54,448 nucleotides of DNA, from assembly GCA_035517775.1 (NCBI GenBank), contig DATIYF010000120.1:1-54448 (forward strand). Reading direction: 5' to 3'. This stretch comes from DATIYF01 sp035517775. GTDB lineage: Bacteria > Acidobacteriota > Terriglobia > Terriglobales > Acidobacteriaceae. Position 1 is the stretch's first letter. Each line of letters starts with the position of its first letter. A program made the translations under genes and the position numbers. The notes under the pieces are model-generated. The model was not told the DNA's origin and made no database searches. It saw only the letters and a list, made by a program, of their open reading frames with translations. This document shows positions 17,288 to 25,244 of this stretch, in pieces.

Positions 17288-17851
17288 ATGGCAACTGAAG
17301 CTTCCACGATGACAGATACGGCCCAGCCCACGACCGATACGCCGGTCCCCGCGGAGAAAACCGCGCTCGATATCAATGACATCTTTCGCATCCTGCCGCA
17401 CCGCTACCCGTTTCTGCTGATTGATCGCGTGGTTGAACTGGTGCGCAAGCAGCGCATCGTAGCCATCAAGAACGTAAGCATCAACGAGCCCTATTTTGCC
17501 GGGCACTTTCCCAACCTGCCGATTATGCCTGGGGTGCTGATTGTCGAGGCCATGGCCCAGGCCGGCGGCTTGCTGCTGCTCACCGAAGTGGAAGACCGCA
17601 AAGACAAGCTGATCATGTTCACCGGCATTGAGCGCGCCAAGTTCCGCCGGCCGGTGGTGCCGGGCGACCAGTTGCGCATTGAGGTGGTGCCCAAGGCATG
17701 GCGCGTGGCCGATGGCATGGTGGCGGTGCGCATGGAAGGCGTGGCCTATGTGAATGGCCAGCGCGTGGCTGAGGCCAGCGTCAAATGCCAATTAGTAGAT
17801 AGCTCGCGGGGACGGCGCAACCTGGCTGCCGAAGAGGCTGAGAGTGACTAG
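17288..17851 (+). CDS. fabZ: 3-hydroxyacyl-ACP dehydratase FabZ
   Basis: Dehydrates beta-hydroxyacyl-ACP in fatty acid elongation. 187 residues with a non-conserved N-terminal extension of about 27 residues before DINDIFRILPHRYPFLLIDRV. The catalytic His is in PYFAGHFPNLPIMPG and the catalytic Glu in VLIVEAMAQAGG. The gene starts at an ATG with AGCAAGG just before it. It is followed by lpxA (53 bp) and then lpxI, a common arrangement linking fatty acid and lipid A synthesis. Confidence 0.95.
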   Translation: MATEASTMTDTAQPTTDTPVPAEKTALDINDIFRILPHRYPFLLIDRVVELVRKQRIVAIKNVSINEPYFAGHFPNLPIMPGVLIVEAMAQAGGLLLLTEVEDRKDKLIMFTGIERAKFRRPVVPGDQLRIEVVPKAWRVADGMVAVRMEGVAYVNGQRVAEASVKCQLVDSSRGRRNLAAEEAESD

Positions 17852-17904
17852 CTCGCGGCCCGGCCCCTGCACATCCCGGCTTTCCCCATGATGACTGTGT
17901 CGCG

Positions 17905-18681
17905 ATGACCATTCATCCCACCGCCATTGTTGATGCCAACAGCAAGATTCATCCCTCCTGCAAAATTGGCCCCTATTGCGTGATTGGCCCCCAGGTCGAA
18001 CTGGGCGAGAACTGCGAGCTGATTTCGCACGTGGCCTTGCAGGGACCAAGCAAGGCCGGCGCGCACAACCGATTTTTCCCTTTCTGCTCTGTCGGCCTTC
18101 CGCCCCAGGACCTGACCTATGCCGGCGAGCCCACGCGCCTGGAGATCGGCGAGCACAACACCATCCGCGAGTTCGTGACCATCAACCGGGGTACGGTCAA
18201 GGGCGGCGGCCTGACCACGGTCGGCAGCCATGTGCTGGTGATGGCCTATACCCACATCGCCCACGATTGCCATATTGGCGATCACGTGATTCTGGCCAAC
18301 GCCGCCACGCTCGGCGGCCACGTGGTGGTGGAAGACTGGGCCACGGTGGGGGCGCTTTGCCCGGTGCACCATTTCATCCGCATCGGCGCGCATTCCTTCG
18401 TCGGCGGCGGCACCACCATCACCAAAGACGTTCTGCCGTTCTCGAAAACCGTGGCGGCGCGTGACACCCATGCCTATGGACTCAACGCCATTGGCCTGGA
18501 GCGCCGTGGATTTTCCAGGGAACGCATCGCCAGGATTCATCACGCCTACAAACTGCTGCTCGCTGCGAAGCTCAATACCTCGCAGGCGATTGAAAAGCTG
18601 AAATCCGAGCCGGACCGCGGCGAAGATGTGGACATGTTGATTCGCTTTATCGAGGCTTCCGAGCGGGGAGTGATTAAGTAG
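17905..18681 (+). CDS. lpxA: UDP-N-acetylglucosamine acyltransferase LpxA
   Basis: First enzyme of lipid A synthesis: transfers a hydroxyacyl chain to the 3-OH of UDP-GlcNAc. 258 residues, normal length. It has left-handed beta-helix hexapeptide repeats (e.g. IHPTAIVDANSKIHPSCKIG, residues 3-22) and the catalytic-His segment MAYTHIAHDCHIGDH. A helical C-terminal third follows from about residue 190 (RRGFSRERIARIHHAYK). It is part of the fabZ-lpxA-lpxI cluster and supports a Gram-negative outer membrane. Confidence 0.96.
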   Translation: MTIHPTAIVDANSKIHPSCKIGPYCVIGPQVELGENCELISHVALQGPSKAGAHNRFFPFCSVGLPPQDLTYAGEPTRLEIGEHNTIREFVTINRGTVKGGGLTTVGSHVLVMAYTHIAHDCHIGDHVILANAATLGGHVVVEDWATVGALCPVHHFIRIGAHSFVGGGTTITKDVLPFSKTVAARDTHAYGLNAIGLERRGFSRERIARIHHAYKLLLAAKLNTSQAIEKLKSEPDRGEDVDMLIRFIEASERGVIK

Positions 18682-18874
18682 CAGTCAGCAGTCAGCACTC
18701 AGCAGCTGTCTCGTAAATGCTCCTGGGAAGGGAAGCTTCAGCCTTGCCGCCAAAGGCCCATAAAAGATGCGGCTTCAGCCGCTGAGGGAAGCTGAGTATC
18801 CTTTCAAGCGCCAACTGCGGACTGCCAAGCGCTGTGACTGAGTGCTGAGTGCTGACCGCTGACTGCTCAGTGCT
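18681..18874. repeat. Inverted heptamer arrays bracketing a dispersed-element-like sequence
   Basis: Starting at the lpxA stop codon, 18681-18705 carries heptamers of the type agcagtc/agcactc. An array at 18838-18874 is their near-exact reverse complement (about 24 of 25 positions). Between them lies 130 bp containing gatgcggcttcagccgctgag, likely part of a dispersed repeat. The arrangement resembles a small non-autonomous inverted-repeat element sitting between lpxA and lpxI. Confidence 0.7.
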
Positions 18875-18888
18875 ACACTCCCAACCGG

Positions 18889-19737
18889 ATGGCTGCCTCC
18901 AAACCACGGCTCGGGCTGATTGCCGGCAATGGCCGCTTTCCTTTTCTTGTGCTGGACGCCGCGCGCGCACAGGGCTACGACGTGGTGGTAGCCGCAATCA
19001 AAGAGGAAACCTTCCCTGAGATTGAAGCCCACGGAGCCGCTGCGGTTCATTGGCTCTCGCTGGGAGAGCTTTCCCGGCTCATCGAGACCTTCAAGAACGA
19101 AGGCGTGAGCCGGGCCGTCATGGCCGGCCAGGTCAAACACAAGCAGATTTTTTCCAGCATTCGCCCCGATTGGCGTCTGGCCAAGCTGCTGCTCTCTTTG
19201 ACCACGCGCAACACCGATTCTCTCTTGGGCGCCGTGGCCAAAGTGCTGGCCGAGGAAGGCATCACGCTGCAGAACTCGACTTCCCTTCTCGAGCCGCTGC
19301 TGGCCAGGCCGGGCCTGCTCACCCGGCGGAAACCTACCGCGGGTGAAGAGAAGAATATCGCCTATGGCCGCGCGGCCGCCCGCCACCTGGCCCAGTACGA
19401 TATCGGCCAGACCGTGGTCGTGGCGGAATCCGCCTGCGTGGCGGTAGAAGCCATGGAAGGCACCGACGCCACCATTGAGCGCGCCGGCCGCATCATGAGT
19501 TCGCTCGAGGGCGGCGCTTCGACCTTGAGCCGCGCGCTGACCGTGGTCAAAATCGCCAAGCCCAATCAGGATATGCGCTTTGATGTGCCCGTCATCGGGC
19601 TCAAGACGATTGAGGTGATGCGCCATGCCGGGGCATCGTGCCTGGCGATTGATGCCGGCAAATGCCTGTTGCTCGATGGCCTGCCGATTATCGCCGCCGC
19701 CGACGAAGCGGAAATTGCGGTGGTGGCCGGCGCATAG
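18889..19737 (+). CDS. lpxI: UDP-2,3-diacylglucosamine pyrophosphatase LpxI
   Basis: 282 residues of the LpxI (formerly DUF1009) family, which splits UDP-diacylglucosamine to lipid X and UMP in bacteria that lack LpxH. Visible family segments are LGLIAGNGRFPFLVLDAAR at the N terminus, the AGQVKHKQIFSSIRPDWR region, and the C-terminal domain with GQTVVVAESACVAVEAMEGTDATI, FDVPVIGLKTIEVM and DAGKCLLLDG. The gene order fabZ-lpxA-lpxI supports the call. The ATG at 18889 follows the inverted heptamer array. Confidence 0.93.
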   Translation: MAASKPRLGLIAGNGRFPFLVLDAARAQGYDVVVAAIKEETFPEIEAHGAAAVHWLSLGELSRLIETFKNEGVSRAVMAGQVKHKQIFSSIRPDWRLAKLLLSLTTRNTDSLLGAVAKVLAEEGITLQNSTSLLEPLLARPGLLTRRKPTAGEEKNIAYGRAAARHLAQYDIGQTVVVAESACVAVEAMEGTDATIERAGRIMSSLEGGASTLSRALTVVKIAKPNQDMRFDVPVIGLKTIEVMRHAGASCLAIDAGKCLLLDGLPIIAAADEAEIAVVAGA

Positions 19738-20157
19738 TTGCGCCTTCCGGTGGAAGGAAGAGCGCAGGGTGCCCTTCCGCCGAAGAGAAGAATGGGCGGA
19801 AGGCGCTGCAATGATCGCCGGCCCGCTCAGCCGTGTGGCAGGCCGAGAATGAACCGTCGTTAGACGTGTGGGAACCCGCCGAGACCCTTTAGGCGTCTCC
19901 GCTTGGCGGAGCATGGCACACCGGATCTTAAGTTCGAGTCGAGCCCCCGTTCATTCAGGTGTTGGTTCAAAAATCGGTTACCACCATCACCAACTTGGCA
20001 GGCCGGCTTTCAACTTGGATGCTAGGGGAAAGTCCGGCTGCTTGGCAAGAGGCGAGAGCCAAAAAGTTGGCCATTGGTTTGCCTGCGTTCCCGCACACCG
20101 CTCCCAGCCCGGGCGCGGCCGGCGCCATCCGAAATGTTATGGAGGACCCGAGAGGAC
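19738..20157 (-). ncRNA. Structured non-coding region downstream of zapA; possible 6S RNA
   Basis: A 420-bp gap without a gene. Read on the minus strand, just after the zapA stop, it holds several strong stems: GCCGGaCTTTC with GAAAGCCGGC, TTGGC with GCCAA, GTTGGT with ACCAAC, CTCCGC-CAA-GCGGAG, and GAGAC with GTCTC. A further GCCTTCCGCC/GGCGGAAGG hairpin lies near 19770-19805, close to the lpxI stop. In many bacteria the 6S RNA gene ssrS lies directly downstream of zapA, which is why I suggest it. I could not recognise the central 6S bubble by eye, and the stems alone do not fix the strand. Confidence 0.35.
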
Positions 20158-20493
20158 CTATCCCGCCCGGCGCGGCTCTTCCAGCACTTCATCCAACACA
20201 TGGGCCAGGCGGTGGGCGCGCTTTAGATAATCCACGGCGCCGCCGTCTTTATTTTGCCTCAGCAGGTGGTATTCATCGGCGATGTTGAGCGCCGCCAAAA
20301 CCGCCAGCCGCGCCGTATCCACGGTGTGGGTCTGCTCAGCGACGGCGCGCATCTTGCCATCCACGTACTCGGCAAGCTTGAGGATGTATTCCGCATCTGA
20401 GCCGCGCAGGTTGTAGGCCTGATCGAAAATCTCCACTCGCACGCTGCCATTGCCGGCGTCTTTGACCAGAGGATGCTTCGTAGCGGTTGCCAT
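20158..20493 (-). CDS. zapA: Cell division protein ZapA
   Basis: A 111-residue FtsZ-bundling accessory protein. After a short N-terminal extension, SVRVEIFDQAYNLRGSDAEYILKLAEYVDGKM matches the ZapA beta-hairpin domain. AEQTHTVDTARLAVLAALNIADEYH follows and leads into the C-terminal coiled coil. The gene is 51 bp downstream of a small coiled-coil gene on the same strand, and precedes a structured non-coding stretch. Confidence 0.92.
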   Translation of the reverse strand: MATATKHPLVKDAGNGSVRVEIFDQAYNLRGSDAEYILKLAEYVDGKMRAVAEQTHTVDTARLAVLAALNIADEYHLLRQNKDGGAVDYLKRAHRLAHVLDEVLEEPRRAG

Positions 20494-20544
20494 GGCGGTT
20501 CTGCTCCTCTTCCTGGGCGGTATGCCCCGTGAGTGGCACGCAAC

Positions 20545-20841
20545 CTAGCTGGCGGCCTGCTCCTCGGCCAGAGTTTCGATCTGCTGCAGCATCTTCTCCA
20601 CCCGCGAGCGCACCTCTTCGCGCTCCTTGCGCAGGCGGACCATCTCGCGCCGCAAGCCCTCGACCTCTTCCTCCCGCTCTTCGAGCTGCTCGCGCAGGCG
20701 CTTCACATCGCGCTCCGCCGCGGCGCGCCCCTCCCGGGCTGACTTGTACAGCTCAATGGTGCGATAAACCTTGTCTTCCAGCGCCTGGAAATCGTCGGCA
20801 GGAACCTGGGCGGCTACCTCGTCATCCACCTTCACTGACAT
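20545..20841 (-). CDS. Small coiled-coil protein, ZapB-like
   Basis: A 98-residue, highly charged protein, almost entirely predicted coiled coil from about residue 16 (DDFQALEDKVYRTIELYKSA) to the end, with a run of Arg/Glu-rich heptads. Its position immediately upstream of zapA and its size suggest a ZapB-like division accessory protein. Coiled coils are low-information sequences, so this is inferred from context rather than from specific residues. Confidence 0.65.
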   Translation of the reverse strand: MSVKVDDEVAAQVPADDFQALEDKVYRTIELYKSAREGRAAAERDVKRLREQLEEREEEVEGLRREMVRLRKEREEVRSRVEKMLQQIETLAEEQAAS

Positions 20842-20961
20842 AACTCACTCTTTTCCCGAGAGAATGGCAAACTTGAGCGCAGTATACCCCAGAAACCTGT
20901 GGATGCACGAAGCTCATTGTTCAGATTTCGCCGGCCAAGATGGCGCGTCTGCCTCAAGACG

Positions 20962-22086
20962 TCAGCGGAAGAGTAGCGGCGTAAAGTTTGCCAGGTTTCT
21001 CCGCCACACCATCCACGCGTGCATGCCCGGAGTCTCGATACCGGTATGCTCCACGCCCTTCGACTTCAGCCATTCGCGCAGGTTGCGATTCACGGCAATC
21101 AGGTGATCATCGGTGCCGCAGGCAATCCAGAGCAGCTTGATCTCTGCGTTGGCCTTCGCCTCCAGCTCGGGGAAGTCTTCGCCGAAATTCGCGCTCAGGC
21201 CTCCGGCGCTGAACGAGCCAATCCAGGCGAACTGGTCAAGATGATTCAGCCCGGTGAGCAACGATTCCGACCCGCCCATGGAAAGCCCGGCAATGGCGCG
21301 GTCTTTGCGGTCTTTTTGGATGCGGTAGGCGCTCTCAGCCATGGGCATGACCTCGGTGAGCAGGGCCCGGGTGAATTTGTCGAAGTTTTTCTGGCGCAGG
21401 GTCTCTTGACCGAAGCCCTGGTCCAGTATCTCTGGCGCGCCGTAACCGAGCGGCATCACCACGATCATCGGCTTGATCTTCCCCTGGGCGATCAGGTTGT
21501 CGAAGATCACGTTGGCATGGCCGACCGCAGCCCACGCGCTGGCGTCGTCACTGTAACCATGCAAGAGATAGAGCACGGGATATTTCTTCTTCGCCTTCGG
21601 CTGATAATCGGGCGGGGTGTACACGTAGAAATCGCGCTCATCGCCCACCACCTGAGAGCGGTAGAAGTGGTGATGAATCACTCCGTGGGGCACATCATTC
21701 ACCTCCCAGGGGAGCGATGGCGGCCCCGGCACGTGCACCGCGCTGTGCGGATGCAGCAGATTCGGCACCACCAGCGGGTTGGAAGGATCAATGAGATGCA
21801 CGCCGTCGGCCTCGAAGGAGTAGCCGTAATAATCGGGCTCAAGCGGCGCCGTGGTCAGCGACCACACTCCGGAGTCGTCTTTTTGCATGGGCGTGGGCGC
21901 GGCCACGCCCTCCAGGTCAAGGGCCACGGATTTCGCATTCGGATCACGCAAGCGAAAAGTCACGCTGTGATCGGCGTGCACTTCGGGAGAAACCAGGCGG
22001 GGTTGCGGCATTTGAGCCTGCGGCGTCTGCGCTGGGCAGGCGGCGGAAGCAAAAATCAGGGCGGCGAAGAGCAGGCGGGATCTCAC
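20962..22086 (-). CDS. Exported esterase with N-terminal E-set domain (enterochelin esterase/FrmB-like)
   Basis: 374 residues with a signal peptide (residues 1-19, ending ACPAQ). Residues about 30-110 form an immunoglobulin-like E-set/CBM48-type domain (VTFRLRDPNAKSVALDLEG). An alpha/beta hydrolase follows: KKYPVLYLLHGYSDDASAW, the nucleophile elbow GLSMGGSES (catalytic Ser) and a late His (GMHAWMVWRRN). Related proteins include trilactone and acetyl/feruloyl esterases. The substrate is unknown; periplasmic or secreted action is likely. It is followed 43 bp later by the Bcp gene's end on the same strand order (Bcp upstream), so the two may be co-transcribed. Confidence 0.85.
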   Translation of the reverse strand: MRSRLLFAALIFASAACPAQTPQAQMPQPRLVSPEVHADHSVTFRLRDPNAKSVALDLEGVAAPTPMQKDDSGVWSLTTAPLEPDYYGYSFEADGVHLIDPSNPLVVPNLLHPHSAVHVPGPPSLPWEVNDVPHGVIHHHFYRSQVVGDERDFYVYTPPDYQPKAKKKYPVLYLLHGYSDDASAWAAVGHANVIFDNLIAQGKIKPMIVVMPLGYGAPEILDQGFGQETLRQKNFDKFTRALLTEVMPMAESAYRIQKDRKDRAIAGLSMGGSESLLTGLNHLDQFAWIGSFSAGGLSANFGEDFPELEAKANAEIKLLWIACGTDDHLIAVNRNLREWLKSKGVEHTGIETPGMHAWMVWRRNLANFTPLLFR

Positions 22087-22129
22087 AGGCTGTCCTCTGG
22101 ATGGGGTTTGGCCGATGGAGCTTTCGGCA

Positions 22130-22684
22130 TCACTTCGATGCGGTTGTTTTCTGCACTTCGTCCAGCGCGGCCAGCACTTCCTCGCTGTGTTTGTTGGGAT
22201 CTACCTTGGTGTACACGCGTACGATCTTGCCTTCCGGATCAATCAGGAATGTGTTGCGCGCCGCCACCTGGGCCACGCCAAAATTCATCAGCGAGCCATA
22301 CATGCTGGAGACTTTGTGTTCGGTATCGGCCAGCAGCTTGAAAGTCAGGCCCTGCTGCGAGCAAAACTCTTTGTGCGACCCGGTGGTGTCCACGCTCACC
22401 CCCAGCACCACGGCGTTGCGCTTGACGTACTGCTCCTGGTCACGCTGAAAGTTGTGCGCCTCGATGGTGCAGCCCGGCGTCATGTCCTTGGGATAGAAGT
22501 ACAGAACGACCCATTTGCCATGAAAATCGTGCAGGCTCAGCGAGCTGCCATCCTGCGAGGGCAAGGTAAAATCAGGGGCCATGGTCCCCGCCGCCGGTGG
22601 CGAGCCCGCAAACACCCCTTTCAGCCCAATCCCCACGACCGCGATGGCTACCACTACCAGCGCGAGAATGATCCACAGACGCAT
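22130..22684 (-). CDS. Membrane-anchored Bcp-type peroxiredoxin
   Basis: 184 residues. An N-terminal helix (about 3-27) anchors a peroxiredoxin domain (about 35-184) that is probably periplasmic. The peroxidatic site is FYPKDMTPGCT (Cys72). In many Bcp proteins a resolving Cys lies five residues further on; here that position is His77 (GCTIEAH). Another Cys at about 109 (EFCSQQG) could play the part. Such enzymes reduce peroxides using thioredoxin-like donors. The anchor and the missing near Cys make it differ from cytoplasmic Bcp. Confidence 0.88.
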   Translation of the reverse strand: MRLWIILALVVVAIAVVGIGLKGVFAGSPPAAGTMAPDFTLPSQDGSSLSLHDFHGKWVVLYFYPKDMTPGCTIEAHNFQRDQEQYVKRNAVVLGVSVDTTGSHKEFCSQQGLTFKLLADTEHKVSSMYGSLMNFGVAQVAARNTFLIDPEGKIVRVYTKVDPNKHSEEVLAALDEVQKTTASK

Positions 22685-22926
22685 GCCAGCCTCCTGCTGA
22701 GTAAGCTATACCCCGGCAGTAAAAACTGTCCAGCCAGCCTTCTTTCGGTGGGTGGGCCGGTCTAACAAGCCATTGACCACTAAGGGCACGAAGACGCACA
22801 AAGGAAACCCCTGAACTGCCGCCTTCGTGAACCTTCGCGCCCCTTCGTGGTTGAGATGGTTTTTGCGTTGCCTTCGTGAACATGGCTGGGCGCATCTCAC
22901 CTTCCGAAAAACCTACCGGAGGCGCC

Positions 22927-23244
22927 ATGGCAGCACGGAAATCAGCCCGCAGAACACGCCCAGGTAATCGAAAGAAAGGCAGCAAGCGGAGGTGGGTCGC
23001 GGAAGTGACGACCGATTCGACTCATCCACCAAAAGGCTTATTCACCAAGAGCGCGGTGGCCATTGCGCGCTCGCTGGCCTCAAAGAAGGTTTCGCCCAAG
23101 GGGCCGGGCTCGGGCATGCGCATGTTGACTTATTTCATCAATCGCGCCGGCCGGGGGCTGAGCCGCAGCCGCCGCGCCGAACTGGAAAAAGCCAAAAAGC
23201 TGCTCTCGCAGCGCATCCAGAAAGATAAAAAACCAGGAAAATAA
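22927..23244 (+). CDS. DUF3175 family protein
   Basis: A 105-residue very basic protein. The recognisable family core is FTKSAVAIARSLASKK, then SGMRMLTYFINRAGRGLS, then RRAELEKAKKLL, matching the DUF3175 pattern (IArSL ... AMSMLxFYINRAG). The start is taken at the ATG at 22927; an ATG at 22876 is in frame but adds unlike sequence. Function is unknown. The basic character would suit nucleic acid binding, but that is only a guess. It stands alone between the divergent Bcp gene and an exported protein gene. Confidence 0.8.
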   Translation: MAARKSARRTRPGNRKKGSKRRWVAEVTTDSTHPPKGLFTKSAVAIARSLASKKVSPKGPGSGMRMLTYFINRAGRGLSRSRRAELEKAKKLLSQRIQKDKKPGK

Positions 23245-23318
23245 AAAGCGGAAAGCTCATTCGCGGGCATGATCGGCGCGGCCGCGCCCCGCCCCGGGGC
23301 GTATCATGTACCCGCGTT

Positions 23319-24359
23319 ATGATGAAAGCCCATCCGGTGGTGCTTCTGGCGGCCGCGGCTCTCGCCGCCAGCGTGCTGGCTCTGCCCGCCTACGCTCAGA
23401 CCAGCGCCCAGTTGCAGAACTACTTCAGCAACTCCATCGGGCTCAAGGATGAAGAAATCGCCGGCCTGCGCAGCGGCAAGGCCGTCGCCAAAATCCTGCC
23501 TTCGCGTACTGCAGCGGAAATTTTCGTCTTCGGCGCCGTCTATATCAAGGCTGAACCGGAAGACTACGTTCACCTGGCCACGGATTTCGACCGCCTGCGG
23601 CAGCTTCCCGAGTTTCTTGCCATCGGCAAATTCAGCAATCCTCCCCAGCTCAGCGACCTGGAGGGTTTCAGCTTTGACCAGCAGGATATGGACGCGCTGC
23701 ACGATTGCAAACCCGGCCACTGCGAGGTGCAACTTCCGGCACAGGCCATGGACGAGTTTCAACAGTCCATCCACTGGGACGCTCCCGGCGCCGCCAGCGA
23801 GGTGAATCAGTTGCTGCACCAGCGCGCCGTCGAGCGCTTGCAGGCCTATGAAGAGCAGGGCAACGCGGCGCTCGGCACCTATTACGACAAAGACCATCCC
23901 ACCGATGTGGCCCGCCGCTTTGCCTACATGCTGAGTTATACCAGCGTGCTGCCGGTTTATCTGCCCGAGTTCTATCGCTATCTGCTCGATTATCCCAAGG
24001 GCAAGTCGCCGCAGTTCCATGACACCTTCTATTGGGCGAAGGTGAAATTCGGCTTAAAGCCTACGCTGCGCGTAGTGCATCTGATCATCATGCGCGGCCG
24101 CTCAGCCAGTGAGCCGGCTTACGCCATCGCGGAAAAACAGCTCTACTCCAGCCATTACTTCGAAACCGCTCTGGACCTCACCTTCTGCATCAAGGGCGGC
24201 GAGGAGAACGGTTTTTACCTGATCAAGGAAATGGGCTCGGAGCAGGCCGGGTTGACGGGATTGAAGGGGTCGCTGGTGCGCAAGGTCGCGGTGGACCGGA
24301 CAGCCTCCTCCCTGCAACGCTCGCTGCAGTCGGTCAAGACGATGCTCGAAGCGAAATAA
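23319..24359 (+). CDS. Exported protein of unknown function
   Basis: 346 residues with a clear signal peptide (about 1-26, ending PAYAQ). The mature part is probably alpha/beta with no membrane helix. FDQQDMDALHDCKPGHCEVQLPAQAMDEF contains two Cys that could form a disulfide. I do not recognise the family by motif. It is a single gene, with a CACGAAGG-type repeat downstream and lexA convergent. Confidence 0.7.
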   Translation: MMKAHPVVLLAAAALAASVLALPAYAQTSAQLQNYFSNSIGLKDEEIAGLRSGKAVAKILPSRTAAEIFVFGAVYIKAEPEDYVHLATDFDRLRQLPEFLAIGKFSNPPQLSDLEGFSFDQQDMDALHDCKPGHCEVQLPAQAMDEFQQSIHWDAPGAASEVNQLLHQRAVERLQAYEEQGNAALGTYYDKDHPTDVARRFAYMLSYTSVLPVYLPEFYRYLLDYPKGKSPQFHDTFYWAKVKFGLKPTLRVVHLIIMRGRSASEPAYAIAEKQLYSSHYFETALDLTFCIKGGEENGFYLIKEMGSEQAGLTGLKGSLVRKVAVDRTASSLQRSLQSVKTMLEAK

Positions 24360-24533
24360 CCGGCCGCGGCAAAGTCCGCGCTGTACAGCTCGCAAGAGTT
24401 TTGCAAACTGCCGCAAAGAACGCTTTGTGTACCTTCGCGGCCTTCGTGGTTTAGTTTTGTTGCTCGTGGAGCTGAAGCCTGCCGCGCAGGGTGCGGCTGG
24501 AAGTTCGCGGCGCACGGCCGAACTTCACATCTC

Positions 24534-25154
24534 TCAGTACTTGCGCAGGACGCCGATGACGCGCCCCTGGAGCTGCACGGCGGCGGCCGGGACGATGATG
24601 GGCTTCATGTTGACGTTGGAGGGCTGCAGGCGGATGGTATCGCCTTCGCGGTAGAAGCGCTTGAGCGTGGCATCAGTGCCCTCCACCAGGGCGACGACGA
24701 TATCGCCATTGTGGGCGGTCTTGGCTTTCTCCACCAGGACGTAGTCGCCATCGAGAATGTGCTCATCCTGCATGGATTCGCCGCGGACCTCAAGCACGAA
24801 GACTTCTTTGGAGCGCACGAAGTCGGCGAGGGAAATGGTCTCGGGATTCTCCACCGCCTCAATGGGCTGGCCGGCGGCAATGCGGCCGAGCAGGGGAAGC
24901 ACCATCGCCGTATTGACCGACATGGATTGCTTCAGCCTGCCCTTGGGAGGAATCAGATCAATGGAGCGGCTGCAGTTGTAGTCGCGCTTGAGCAGGCCTT
25001 TCTTTTCCAGGTTGGAGATATGTTTATGCACGGTGGCCAGCGAACTCAGGCCCAGGCCCGTACCAATCTCTTCAAAAGAGGGCGAATAACCGTTCTTCTG
25101 CACGAACTCGGAGATGAAGTCGTAGACCTGCCGCTGCCGCCGGGTAATTGCCAT
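24534..25154 (-). CDS. lexA: LexA repressor
   Basis: Represses SOS genes and self-cleaves when activated by RecA. The winged-helix domain covers residues 1-70 (TRRQRQVYDFISEFVQKNGYSPSFEEI). The self-cleavage site is Ala94-Gly95 (RIAAGQP) and the catalytic dyad is Ser127 (GESMQD) and Lys165 (TLKRF). I place the start at the ATG at 25154 (206 aa); a GTG six bases earlier is possible. The promoter found at 25161-25188 would start transcription at or near this ATG. The gene ends about 175 bp from the convergent exported-protein gene. Confidence 0.95.
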   Translation of the reverse strand: MAITRRQRQVYDFISEFVQKNGYSPSFEEIGTGLGLSSLATVHKHISNLEKKGLLKRDYNCSRSIDLIPPKGRLKQSMSVNTAMVLPLLGRIAAGQPIEAVENPETISLADFVRSKEVFVLEVRGESMQDEHILDGDYVLVEKAKTAHNGDIVVALVEGTDATLKRFYREGDTIRLQPSNVNMKPIIVPAAAVQLQGRVIGVLRKY

Positions 25155-25160
25155 GCACAC

Positions 25161-25188
25161 ATTGTAGGCGAAGATTAGGCGAAGTCAA
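25161..25188 (-). promoter_or_regulatory. lexA promoter with repeated TTCGCCTA
   Basis: On the minus strand, TTGACT (25188-25183) and TACAAT (25166-25161) are spaced by 16 bp. The spacer region contains TTCGCCTA twice, 11 bp apart, ending just at the -10 box. The direct repeat is a candidate operator for LexA itself. The -10 lies only 6 bp before the ATG, so the transcript would have no leader. Confidence 0.6.
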
Positions 25189-25244
25189 GGGAGATCGAAG
25201 GTTGGAGATCGAAGGCCGGGAGAAGAAGCCAGAGCTGCAAACAA

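Noticed and set aside
17176..17391. N-terminal extension of the M20 peptidase frame
   Set aside because: It overlaps fabZ in antisense and shows no peptidase similarity; the ATG at 17175 fits the family.
19985..20040. Stretch GGGGAAAGTCCGG, resembling the start of RNase P RNA
   Set aside because: Other RNase P landmarks (the AGAGCAAACC region, the ACAGAACCC end) are missing and the space is too short.
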